From DASQPR01 sp035713725 (GTDB lineage Bacteria; Actinomycetota; Actinomycetes; Mycobacteriales; Micromonosporaceae): DNA of 48,380 nt. Each line of letters opens with the position of its first letter. Within the stretch, counting starts at the first letter, position 1. Both the position numbers and the translations under genes were made by a program. Under the pieces are notes generated by a model that did no database searches, was not told the origin of the DNA, and saw nothing but the letters and a program-made list of their open reading frames with translations. Where the stretch lies: positions 1 to 48,380 of the forward strand of contig DASTMZ010000090.1 in NCBI GenBank assembly GCA_035713725.1. The letters are read 5' to 3'. This document shows, in pieces, positions 16,940-23,830 of this stretch.

Positions 16940-17216
16940 GATTGCTCTCCCTGGATCGTGCGTCAGGCGCCGTATCACAGCAACCGCCTGATCGTAGGGA
17001 TTAAGTGCCGCGCGAGTCGACAAGCACACAGGCGGCCTGTCCCGCCGATCATGCGAACGGCTCGGACGTTTCTGTCGCGCAGTGCCACGTTTGGGCCAAA
17101 TGCCCAACGACCCGCGATGCTGTCAAGCAGCCGGTCGCATCGATAAATCACCTGTTAGAGGTGCCTGGCCCGAATTGCCTGGCTCGGGGTGCGCGGCGCG
17201 GCTAGCGCGGCTGGCG

Positions 17217-18431
17217 TCATCGGCGGCCCGCGGGTGGCACATGGCTGGTGTCGTTGACGGTGCGCACCGACACGCCGCCGTCCGGCCACGAGTCGACGAT
17301 CGACAGTCCAGCGGGATCGAGGTGCATACGGTGCAGGAACGCGTCACTCGCCGCGAGTGCATCGCGCAACAGCACCTTGATCGGCGTGACGTGCGAGACC
17401 ACCACGACCATGTTTCCCGGGTACGCGGACCGGATCGCGGCCGCCACACGACGGACGCGGGCACCGACCGTACGGAACGATTCGCCGCCCGGTGGCGCCA
17501 CCGACGTCGAGTCGAGCCATCGTGCCAGCTCGGCCGGGAACCGCTCGGCGACGTCCGCGAACGTCAGCCCCTCCCAGGCGCCGAAATCGCACTCGATCAA
17601 GTCGGGCTCGACCTGGACCGGTACCCCACCGAGCGACTCTGCGATCACGGCCGCGGTCGCGGTGCAGCGTACGAGTGGTGAGCTCACGACGGCCACGACC
17701 GGCTGCGACGAGACGTCGGCCGCCGCCGAGTGTTCCGACGCCAGCCGTGCCACGCGGTCGGCTACCGCCGCCGCCTCGGCGCGACCGATGTCGGACAGCG
17801 GCACGTCGCCGCGGCCGGAATACCGGCGCTCGGCGGTGTATGCGGTGCAACCGTGGCGTACCAGCACGAGCCGGGTCGCGGCATCGGTCCGCGGCGTCCA
17901 CGACGTGCGGCGCGAGCCTTCGGCCGGCGGCCTTGAAGCGCTCGCCGTGCGCGGCGCGCTCGCTTGGCCGGGCACACCTTCCGCGGCGGCGGCCTCGTCC
18001 ATCGCTTGGTTCGCCAACGCGTCGGCATGCTGGTTGCGCTCGCGTGGGATCCACTCGAACTCGACGTCGCGGAACCGCGTGAGCAGTGCCGCCGCTCGCG
18101 CGGCCAGCGGCCGGAGGCCGTCGTGCCGGATGCGCCACCGGCCGGACATCTGTTCGACCACGAGCCGGGAGTCCATCCGTACCGTGACGTCGGCCGCGCC
18201 GAGGTCGGCGGCCGCCGCGAGGCCCTCGACGAGCCCGGTGTATTCGGCAACGTTGTTGGTCGTCGCGCCGAGCGAGCCATGCCGTTCGGCGAGTACGCGG
18301 CCGGTGTCGGCGTCCAGCACGACCGCACCGAACCCGGCCGGGCCGGGGTTGCCACGCGACCCTCCGTCTGCTTCGACGATCACCCGTTGCCCGGCTCGTA
18401 CGCCACCGGTGCGCTCGGGTGTCGTCGTCAC
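17217..18431 (-). CDS. Bifunctional RNase HI / histidine (acid) phosphatase, Rv2228c type
   Basis: 404 residues in two domains. The RNase HI part (about 14-148) carries the four acidic catalytic residues: Asp22 in VEADGGSRGNPG, Glu63 in NNVAEYTGLVEG, Asp87 in VRMDSRLVVEQ and Asp137 in RNQHADALANQA. After a 35-residue linker comes a histidine-phosphatase/phosphoglycerate-mutase-like domain with LVLVRHGCTAYT (His193), ECDFGAWEGLTF and the second catalytic His in VVVSHVTPIK. It degrades RNA in RNA/DNA hybrids; the C-terminal domain is thought to act as acid/alpha-ribazole-type phosphatase in mycobacteria. The GTG at 18431 overlaps the stop of the zinc-ribbon gene by four bases (GTGA) and has GGAGGAG upstream, so translation is coupled. 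This gene pair is conserved in actinobacteria. Confidence 0.95.
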   Translation of the reverse strand: MTTTPERTGGVRAGQRVIVEADGGSRGNPGPAGFGAVVLDADTGRVLAERHGSLGATTNNVAEYTGLVEGLAAAADLGAADVTVRMDSRLVVEQMSGRWRIRHDGLRPLAARAAALLTRFRDVEFEWIPRERNQHADALANQAMDEAAAAEGVPGQASAPRTASASRPPAEGSRRTSWTPRTDAATRLVLVRHGCTAYTAERRYSGRGDVPLSDIGRAEAAAVADRVARLASEHSAAADVSSQPVVAVVSSPLVRCTATAAVIAESLGGVPVQVEPDLIECDFGAWEGLTFADVAERFPAELARWLDSTSVAPPGGESFRTVGARVRRVAAAIRSAYPGNMVVVVSHVTPIKVLLRDALAASDAFLHRMHLDPAGLSIVDSWPDGGVSVRTVNDTSHVPPAGRR

Positions 18432-19168
18432 AGACCGGACTCCTCCGTGCGTACCATGATCCGGCGGCACTCGTCGCACCGGACGACCTCGTCCGAAGGC
18501 GCCGCCTTCACGCGGGCGCGCTCGCCGCCGGACAGCTCGATCCGGCAACCACCACAGCGGCCGGACCGCAGCAGCGCCGCGCCGATCCCGCCGGACGCCT
18601 CGCGGATCTTCTCGTAGAGCGCCACCAGGTCGGCGGGCAGATCATCGACAAGCGGTCGACGCGAGGACTGCTTCCACTCCTCGTCCTTCGCAATGGCGTC
18701 GAGGGTCTCGTCGCGTTCCGCTTCGAGGTCGGCCTCGCGCTGCCGAGCGTCGGCCAACTTCGCGATCGTCTCGTCGACCGTCGTCTGGGCACTGTCGCGC
18801 TGTTCCATCAGCTCCAGCTCGGTGTCCTCGAGCTCGGACTGCCGGCGGCCCAGCGACTCGATCTCGTGCTGCAGTGCCTCGAGCTCGCGTGCCGGTCCGG
18901 ATCCGGCGTCCAGCCGCGACCGATCCTTCTCAGCGCGCGATCGGACCTGCTCTGTGTCGCGCTCGAGCCGGGCGATGTCCCGGTCGATGTCGTCGACCGC
19001 GACCTGTGCCCGGATCCGTTCGTCGTCGAGACCGGATATCTCCCGGCTCACCGAGTTCAGCGCGGACAGCTGCGGAAGGGTGGCCCGCCGATGCGCGAGC
19101 TGCTGCAGCGCCGTGTCGATGGCCTGCAGGTCCAGCAGGCGGCGCTGGGCGTCCGGTGCGGCCTTCAC
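18428..19168 (-). CDS. Coiled-coil protein with C-terminal C4 zinc ribbon
   Basis: 246 residues. Residues 1 to about 190 are a long charged coiled coil with heptad text such as ELEALQHEIESLGRRQSELE. The C-terminus is a zinc ribbon with two CxxC pairs, CGGCRIELSGG and VRCDECRRIMV. This is the conserved family (zf-RING_7; structural relatives in Helicobacter HP0958 and Chlamydia CT398) thought to bind nucleic acids or act as a chaperone-like adaptor. The GTG at 19168 is preceded by GAGGAG at 8 bases. Its stop codon overlaps the start of the RNase H gene. In many actinobacteria a NIF3/YbgI-like gene lies just upstream; here an unrelated flavoprotein gene is found instead. Confidence 0.92.
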   Translation of the reverse strand: MKAAPDAQRRLLDLQAIDTALQQLAHRRATLPQLSALNSVSREISGLDDERIRAQVAVDDIDRDIARLERDTEQVRSRAEKDRSRLDAGSGPARELEALQHEIESLGRRQSELEDTELELMEQRDSAQTTVDETIAKLADARQREADLEAERDETLDAIAKDEEWKQSSRRPLVDDLPADLVALYEKIREASGGIGAALLRSGRCGGCRIELSGGERARVKAAPSDEVVRCDECRRIMVRTEESGL

Positions 19169-19291
19169 GAGCGCGGCTCCTCAGCACGGATGGGCGTGCG
19201 CCACTGGATTGGATCGACGTCACGGCTCGCCTGGGAACAGTCGGCGGAAGTGATCAGGTGGTCGCAACCGCTCACATCGCGACGTTACCAG

Positions 19292-19870
19292 TCAGCAGGG
19301 CCGTGGATGATCGCCGTCGCGGCTTGCGTACGCGCACGGCGCACCGAGCGCGTCGAGCGCGATGTGGAACGGGAACTCATGGGCGGTGGCCTCGCCGGTG
19401 CCCGGCGGATGGAACTTGATCACGTCGTCGCCGTACAGCACGCGTACGCCCCACGACCGGAGCCTCGCGATGTTCTCCGCGAACGCGGGATGTGCGGCCA
19501 TCGCGGCGTTCGTGTAGGGCACCGTGACGATCGGCAGCCCTCTGCCCAGCCCTTCGATGAGCAGCCCGAGCGGGAGCGTATCGGCGATGCCGAGCGCGAA
19601 CTTGTTGATCGTGTTCACGGTCGCCGGCGCGACGATCATCGCGTCCGCGTCCGGCAGCACGTCGAGATCGCCGGGGTGCTTGAACTCGCTGCGCACCGGA
19701 TGGCCGGTCAGCGTCGCGATCGCCGGGGTGTCGACGAACTTGCGGCCGTCCGGCGACACCACGACGCAGACGTCCCAGCCAGCCGACTGCGCCGGATCGG
19801 CGAGGCGCGCGATGTGCCGGGTCGGCGGTGAACCACAAGCGATGACGTAAAGGACGGGCCGGCCGGTCAC
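19292..19870 (-). CDS. HFCD-family flavoprotein (PPC decarboxylase/EpiD/UbiX fold)
   Basis: 192 residues of the homo-oligomeric flavin-containing Cys decarboxylase fold. VLYVIACGSPPTRHIARL is the FMN phosphate-binding first strand and helix, VAPATVNTINKFALGIADTL corresponds to the family's PASANT motif, and VPYTNAAMAAHPAF sits where the substrate-recognition PxMNxxMW motif lies. It lacks the C-terminal CoaB synthetase domain, so it is not the housekeeping CoaBC. Its GTG start overlaps the stop of the XRE-family gene by four bases (GTGA), so both are translated together. This regulator/flavoprotein pair recurs in Streptomyces-like genomes to my knowledge, with no established function. Possible roles: oxidative decarboxylation of a peptide C-terminal Cys or other flavin-dependent decarboxylation. 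Confidence 0.85.
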   Translation of the reverse strand: MTGRPVLYVIACGSPPTRHIARLADPAQSAGWDVCVVVSPDGRKFVDTPAIATLTGHPVRSEFKHPGDLDVLPDADAMIVAPATVNTINKFALGIADTLPLGLLIEGLGRGLPIVTVPYTNAAMAAHPAFAENIARLRSWGVRVLYGDDVIKFHPPGTGEATAHEFPFHIALDALGAPCAYASRDGDHPRPC

Positions 19871-21099
19871 ACTCCGACGCCCATGTGCTCGGCCAACTCC
19901 GCGACGGCCGGCGCCGGCGCACCGCGGGTCCGGCGCAGCACGTCGCTCATCACCTCGTGCGCGATCGGACGGCAGCGGATCTCGGACGGCGCGAGCCGGT
20001 CTCCTTCGAGCAACATCTCGCAGGCTCGCGTCACGTCGCCGATCTGCGTGAGCCCCCGAGCGATATCGATGAAGTGGTGCGCGCGGCGCTCGGGCAGCAT
20101 CGCGGTAAAACTCGCCTGGTCAAGCGAGTCGTGGATCTCGACGGCGACGCGGCCCTCACCGAGCTCGACGGCGGCCGCCGCACGGTGCAGCGCGACGTTT
20201 GTCGGACCGAACGCGGTCCAGTAGTGGTTTGCGTCAACGCCCACGCCGCGCGCCGCGTCCTCAGCTCCGCCGAGAAGGTCGCGCACCGTCGGCGAGTCGC
20301 CGATCCGCGCGGCCGCCATCGCGCCCTGCAGCAACAGCATGCCGTAGACGGACAGGCGTTCCGGTGTCGTCGTGTCGCCAGGGGCACCCGGTGCGAGGCG
20401 GTTGGCGATGTTCACGTTGACCTCGAGTGCCGGCCGCGCGCGACCGAGCGCGAGCAAGGCCGACGCCACGCGATAGGTGGCGCACCCGGCGAGCAACTGG
20501 TCGCCGGCGCGTTGCGACACGGCGATCGACCGGTCCGCGGCCAGCCATGACAGCTCATGTTCGCCGAGCTTGCGCAGCATCGACGAGGCCAGCTGGTAGA
20601 CCTGACCGAGCAGCTGCGCCGCCTCGCGCGTGTGATCGGTCCCGGCGTACGCGGTGTCGGCCGCCTGCGCGTCGCGCAGCAACTTCGGCAGGATGCGTGC
20701 CAGCACGCCATATTTCGCGTGCTGGAACGTGTTCCACGCATGCCCGACGGCGAGCCGCATCTGATCCATCGGCGGCGGCTCGGGTGGCGCGTAGAAGAAC
20801 GCGCTGATCTGGTCGTATCGCTCGAGCGCCGCGCGGATGTCCTCGACTTCGACCTGATCGATGCAGTTCACCGTGCCCGGTCGGCGCTCCGGATCCTTGC
20901 CCATCAGCAACGCGACATCGAGTTGCAATACGTCGGCGATTTCGTACACGACGGAAAACTTGTCGAGCCGGCGTACCCCGCGTTCGACCTTGTCCACCCA
21001 GCTCTTGGATTTGCCGAGGCGATCCGCGAATACTTGCTGCGACATCTTGCGACGACCCCGCCAATACGCGACCCGACGCCCGATCGGCAAATCGTCCAT
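19867..21099 (-). CDS. XRE-type helix-turn-helix regulator with TPR-like C-terminal domain
   Basis: 410 residues. An XRE/Cro helix-turn-helix occupies about residues 6-65: the text MSQQVFADRLGKSKSWVDKV is the recognition part and VVYEIADVLQLDVALLMG the dimer-side helices. The remaining 340 residues are all-helical in the style of TPR-containing regulators (repeated A/L-rich helices such as TREAAQLLGQVYQLASSMLR and SFTAMLPERRAHHFIDIARG), as in NsdA/BldD-like or Rgg-like sensors that bind peptides or small ligands. AAGGGG lies 8 bases before the ATG at 21099. Coupled to the flavoprotein by a GTGA overlap; the divergent 480-base region is probably the control point. Confidence 0.88.
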   Translation of the reverse strand: MDDLPIGRRVAYWRGRRKMSQQVFADRLGKSKSWVDKVERGVRRLDKFSVVYEIADVLQLDVALLMGKDPERRPGTVNCIDQVEVEDIRAALERYDQISAFFYAPPEPPPMDQMRLAVGHAWNTFQHAKYGVLARILPKLLRDAQAADTAYAGTDHTREAAQLLGQVYQLASSMLRKLGEHELSWLAADRSIAVSQRAGDQLLAGCATYRVASALLALGRARPALEVNVNIANRLAPGAPGDTTTPERLSVYGMLLLQGAMAAARIGDSPTVRDLLGGAEDAARGVGVDANHYWTAFGPTNVALHRAAAAVELGEGRVAVEIHDSLDQASFTAMLPERRAHHFIDIARGLTQIGDVTRACEMLLEGDRLAPSEIRCRPIAHEVMSDVLRRTRGAPAPAVAELAEHMGVGV

Positions 21100-21580
21100 G
21101 GTCGGCCCCTTAGGTGTTGCCTATCGCATATTCACATCGACATTCGCGTGTCGTGCTTGCTGTGGCGCGCCGGTCGAGTACCGTTTCATCCTGGCGTAGT
21201 GGCGGGCCTTTGCCCCGCTATGTCCACAGTGTCCCATGCTGCGCACCGCGTTAACGACGACGCGCGCCAGCGGCCCCTCGTCACGGTCAACGAGCGCGAT
21301 TCACGTCGGTGACGTGAACTCATCTCTTGATTTTGCCGAGTATCACACGCGGCGGAGATGAACGGAATCCCGGTGACGCTGTGCTAGCAGGTCATTGCGA
21401 ACAGTGCCAACAATTCCATCGATTCTCGCGTTGTTTCGCACGACTCCACATTCGACAGATCGTCGGTACGGCGTGACCGATGTACCCATGTCGTCGCGAC
21501 GCACGTTGCGCGTGTCCGTACCATCGGCGGAGGCCGCCGCACGATCGGCGGCCGGAGCTTCGCCGCACGCGACTCGATCG
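21100..21580. other. Intergenic control region between divergent XRE gene and kinase
   Basis: About 480 bases without a supported gene. The A/T-rich stretch near 21118-21150 (TATCGCATATTCACATCG on the plus strand) is the best place for the promoter of the minus-strand regulator gene. A weak hairpin is seen around 21198-21222 (GTGGCGGG / CCCCGCTA). An upstream in-frame extension of the kinase back to 21395 is open but has no ribosome site or family-like sequence, so it is left out. Confidence 0.4.
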
Positions 21581-22117
21581 ATGGGAGGCACCGTGCTGAT
21601 CGTGATGAGCGGTCTGCCCGGCGCCGGTAAGAGTGCGATCGCCGACGCGGTCGGCCGCCAGCTACCGGCGGCGGTGCTGTCCGTTGATCCGATCGAGAAC
21701 GCGATGCTGCGATCGGGTATCGCGCGTGAGCAGCCCACCGGCCTCGCCGCGTACATGGTCGCGGACGCTGTTGCGCGCCATCTCGTCGCGCTCGGGCAGA
21801 GCGTCGTGATCGACGCGGTCAATGACGTCGCGCCGGCGCGTGACCAATGGCGTGCGATCGCCCGCGAGCACGACGTCGTGATGCCGGTCATCGAGGTCGT
21901 CTGCTCATCCGAACCGACGCATCGCGCGCGGTTGGCCGCCCGCGTCCGCGATCTACCGGGCTTCTCCGAGCCGACCTGGGACGACGTGCTGCGCCGGCAG
22001 GCCGAGTTCGAACCGTGGGCGCAGGAGCGCCTAGTGCTCGACTCAGTCGACGATCCCGAGCGCAATGTGGCACGGGCGCTCGCCTACCTCCGATCGGCGG
22101 CATCGGCCTCACCCTGA
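21581..22117 (+). CDS. P-loop kinase-like AAA ATPase (zeta-toxin/shikimate-kinase-like)
   Basis: 178 residues from the ATG at 21581; a GTG at 21593 with GGGAGG 4 bases before it is a close alternative. The Walker A loop GLPGAGKSAIADAV is at residues 11-24, followed by AAVLSVDPIENAML, a strand and acidic segment as in small-molecule kinases, then VVIDAVNDVAPARDQW in the place of the zeta-toxin/AAA_33 DxN motif, and HRARLAARVRDLPGFSEPTW with the lid arginines. The pattern suggests phosphorylation of a small metabolite or an antibiotic-like compound; the substrate is unknown. No antitoxin gene is next to it, which argues against a toxin. It converges with the nucleotidyltransferase ending at 22129. 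Confidence 0.8.
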   Translation: MGGTVLIVMSGLPGAGKSAIADAVGRQLPAAVLSVDPIENAMLRSGIAREQPTGLAAYMVADAVARHLVALGQSVVIDAVNDVAPARDQWRAIAREHDVVMPVIEVVCSSEPTHRARLAARVRDLPGFSEPTWDDVLRRQAEFEPWAQERLVLDSVDDPERNVARALAYLRSAASASP

Positions 22118-22128
22118 CTCGGCCGCGA

Positions 22129-23088
22129 TCACGCAGCCGCGATGCCCCCGTCGCAGTCCGCGGCTCGGCCACCGCGCTCCGGCGGCCACGGCGCGCGACC
22201 GAATCGGAAGATCCTGCGCAGTCGATCCACGTCGACGTCCGGACCTCGTACGGCGACCAGGTCGTAACTCTCCTCGACGAGATCGGTGAGCGCCGCGGCG
22301 GCGTCGCTCGGCGGCATCTCGTCCACGGCGACAAGCCGCTCGGCGATGTCGACCGGCGCCACGGGCAGCCCAGCGAGGGTGCGCCCCGGCCACTTCGGCC
22401 CGGGCCAGAACCGACCGCTCAACGCGCACGCGATGTGCGTCAGGGCGGTTGCCGTCGCGGCAAAGTGCGCGCGGAGCCCGTGCGGATTGTCGCGTTCGAC
22501 GTACATGCGCCAGCGCCAGAAGTTGTCGATCTGTCCGTGCCGCGAGATGACCGCGGCCGCGAGCGCGCTCGGGTAGGTCTCGACGCGCTCCCGCCACGGC
22601 GCGAGGTCGCCATAGAGCGGGACACCATATGCGTACGCCGCTGCGACAGTGAGCAAGTAGGGATCCGGGGACGCGTCCACCAGCAGCCGGTCAAGCGCCG
22701 CCGTCGCGTCGTCTGCAGTCGCGTGCCCGACTTCGACGAGCAGACCGTCGCCCGGCTCGCCGTCCAGCCAGAAGTCGTCCGCCGCGGCGAACTCGGCCGG
22801 CTCGTAATCGAAGAGTCGGACGGCCTTCGCCGCGCTGGCGTCGGGAGCGCGCCTGCGCCGCTCGGCGGTCGGCCGGCTCTCCCACAGCACCAGCATCTCG
22901 AGATCGGACCAGCGGTCGGCGTCGCCTCGGCCGGTCGAACCGGCACACAGCACGCCGATCACGGCCGGATCACCACCGTATGCCGACGCCAGCCGGCCGG
23001 CCACGGCCAGCCGGGCCGACTCGGACGTCGTCGCACCGTCCGGCGCCCGCATGGTTCGAGGTCCGGTGGTGCGAGTGTTCTCGCGCAT
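22129..23088 (-). CDS. Nucleotidyltransferase-fold protein (aminoglycoside/lincosamide-type)
   Basis: 319 residues. The N-terminal pol-beta-like nucleotidyltransferase motif is seen in GVLCAGSTGRGDADRWSDLE (residues about 45-64): GS, then after a spacer the acidic pair, here Asp-Leu-Glu rather than the usual DxD. The later region, with ISRHGQIDNFWRWRMYVERD and LTHIACALSGRFWPGPKW, resembles the helical C-terminal domain of DUF4037/aminoglycoside adenylyltransferase-like enzymes. It probably transfers a nucleotide to a small molecule; a resistance role is possible but not shown. TACCGT lies exactly 6 bases before the ATG on the minus strand, a leaderless promoter pattern. Confidence 0.75.
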   Translation of the reverse strand: MRENTRTTGPRTMRAPDGATTSESARLAVAGRLASAYGGDPAVIGVLCAGSTGRGDADRWSDLEMLVLWESRPTAERRRRAPDASAAKAVRLFDYEPAEFAAADDFWLDGEPGDGLLVEVGHATADDATAALDRLLVDASPDPYLLTVAAAYAYGVPLYGDLAPWRERVETYPSALAAAVISRHGQIDNFWRWRMYVERDNPHGLRAHFAATATALTHIACALSGRFWPGPKWPGRTLAGLPVAPVDIAERLVAVDEMPPSDAAAALTDLVEESYDLVAVRGPDVDVDRLRRIFRFGRAPWPPERGGRAADCDGGIAAA

Positions 23089-23094
23089 AACCCG

Positions 23095-23100
23095 ACGGTA
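23095..23100 (-). promoter_or_regulatory. -10 box of a probable leaderless promoter (TACCGT)
   Basis: TACCGT on the minus strand, 6 bases (CGGGTT) before the ATG at 23088 and without any Shine-Dalgarno sequence. It matches TANNNT and the same spacing as other genes in the window. Confidence 0.5.
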
Positions 23101-23120
23101 ATGTGGCGGCCCGACATTCC

Positions 23121-23163
23121 GGCCGCGTCAAGATCTCTGACCTTGAGGGACCCAGACGCGGCC
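23121..23163 (-). terminator. Inverted repeat downstream of the LapA-like gene
   Basis: GGCCGCGTC at 23121-23129 pairs perfectly with GACGCGGCC at 23155-23163 around a 25-base loop, 30 bases after the stop of the LapA-like gene on the minus strand. The same 9-base arms reappear in the tight hairpin at 33117-33148. The long loop and lack of a U-run make termination less sure. Confidence 0.4.
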
Positions 23164-23192
23164 TCTTGACCTTGACGATCCTCCGCGGGGGG

Positions 23193-23516
23193 TCAGTCGC
23201 CCCTCGACCCCTTCGGTCGGCGACGACGTAGGAAGAAGCCGAAGGCGATGCCGACCACGAAGGTCACCAGGAGCACCAGCCACACCGGCGCACTGACGGT
23301 ATGCACCCAGAATCGGATGTTCGCGTCCTGCCGGTTCGCGAGGATGAACCACAATGCGATCGCGAACACCACCAGGCCCACGATCAACTTGCCCGGCACG
23401 CGGCGGCGGGTGCGCTGCTGGCGCTGCACCGCGCCGGCCGAGAAGTCGCTCGTCTGACCGAGCGGCTGTGTGGTGGTCGGGTCCGTCGGACGCGGCGGCG
23501 GCGCGTTACTGACCAT
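23193..23516 (-). CDS. LapA-domain (DUF1049) small membrane protein
   Basis: 107 residues. A basic, Pro-rich cytoplasmic N-terminus of about 40 residues (RQQRTRRRVPGK) is followed by helix LIVGLVVFAIALWFILANRQ, a short outer hairpin (DANIRFWVHTVSA), helix PVWLVLLVTFVVGIAFGFFL and a basic tail RRRRPKGSRGD. This is the LapA-domain pattern; NRQ plus the V-F-W hairpin is characteristic. In Gram-negatives LapA takes part in LPS assembly control, but actinobacterial members are orphans with unknown role. The ATG at 23516 follows no strong ribosome site. Upstream is the hairpin array 23607-23822. Confidence 0.88.
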   Translation of the reverse strand: MVSNAPPPRPTDPTTTQPLGQTSDFSAGAVQRQQRTRRRVPGKLIVGLVVFAIALWFILANRQDANIRFWVHTVSAPVWLVLLVTFVVGIAFGFFLRRRRPKGSRGD

Positions 23517-23606
23517 GGCTCAACGCTACGCCGCCACGTCACGGACCGACAGTGGCTGGACACGCTGTGCGATTCCGACCAGCGCCCATGCCGACACCGC
23601 CCCGGC

Positions 23607-23686
23607 CCCGGCGGCGAGGGGAGTTCGCCGCCGGGACGATTGCGACCACGGCCCGGCCCGGCGGCGAGGGGACGGCCGCCGCCGGG
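23607..23686. repeat. Two tandem GC hairpins, 50 bp apart, sharing a 16-bp direct repeat
   Basis: The 16-mer CCCGGCGGCGAGGGGA occurs at 23607-23622 and again at 23657-23672. Each copy folds with its own right arm: 23607-23617 pairs with 23625-23635 (11 bp, 7-base loop), and 23657-23665 pairs with 23678-23686 (9 bp). They lie between the LapA-like gene and the protease, in the leader side of LapA. They may act as a transcription barrier or as part of a small RNA; no gene reads through them convincingly. Confidence 0.6.
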
Positions 23687-23752
23687 GCCGCACAGCGGCG
23701 GCATCGGCCACGGCGGTGCGGGACAGGCACCACCGTGTCCGCCGGGCCTTCC

Positions 23753-23822
23753 GGGGGGCGATGGCGGGCCAGTCCGCGCAGTCGGCCCGCCATCCCCCCA
23801 GCGCATCCGCGGTGCGGATGCG
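23753..23822 (-). terminator. Double hairpin terminator after the protease gene
   Basis: Nine bases after the protease stop codon (minus strand) CGCATCCGC/GCGGATGCG (23802-23810 with 23814-23822) forms a 9-bp stem with a 3-base loop. A second stem, 23753-23770 with 23784-23799, has about 16 paired bases, a 2-base bulge and a 13-base loop. Neither has a U-run, which is usual for intrinsic terminators of high-GC actinobacteria. Confidence 0.65.
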
Positions 23823-23830
23823 GCTTGTGA

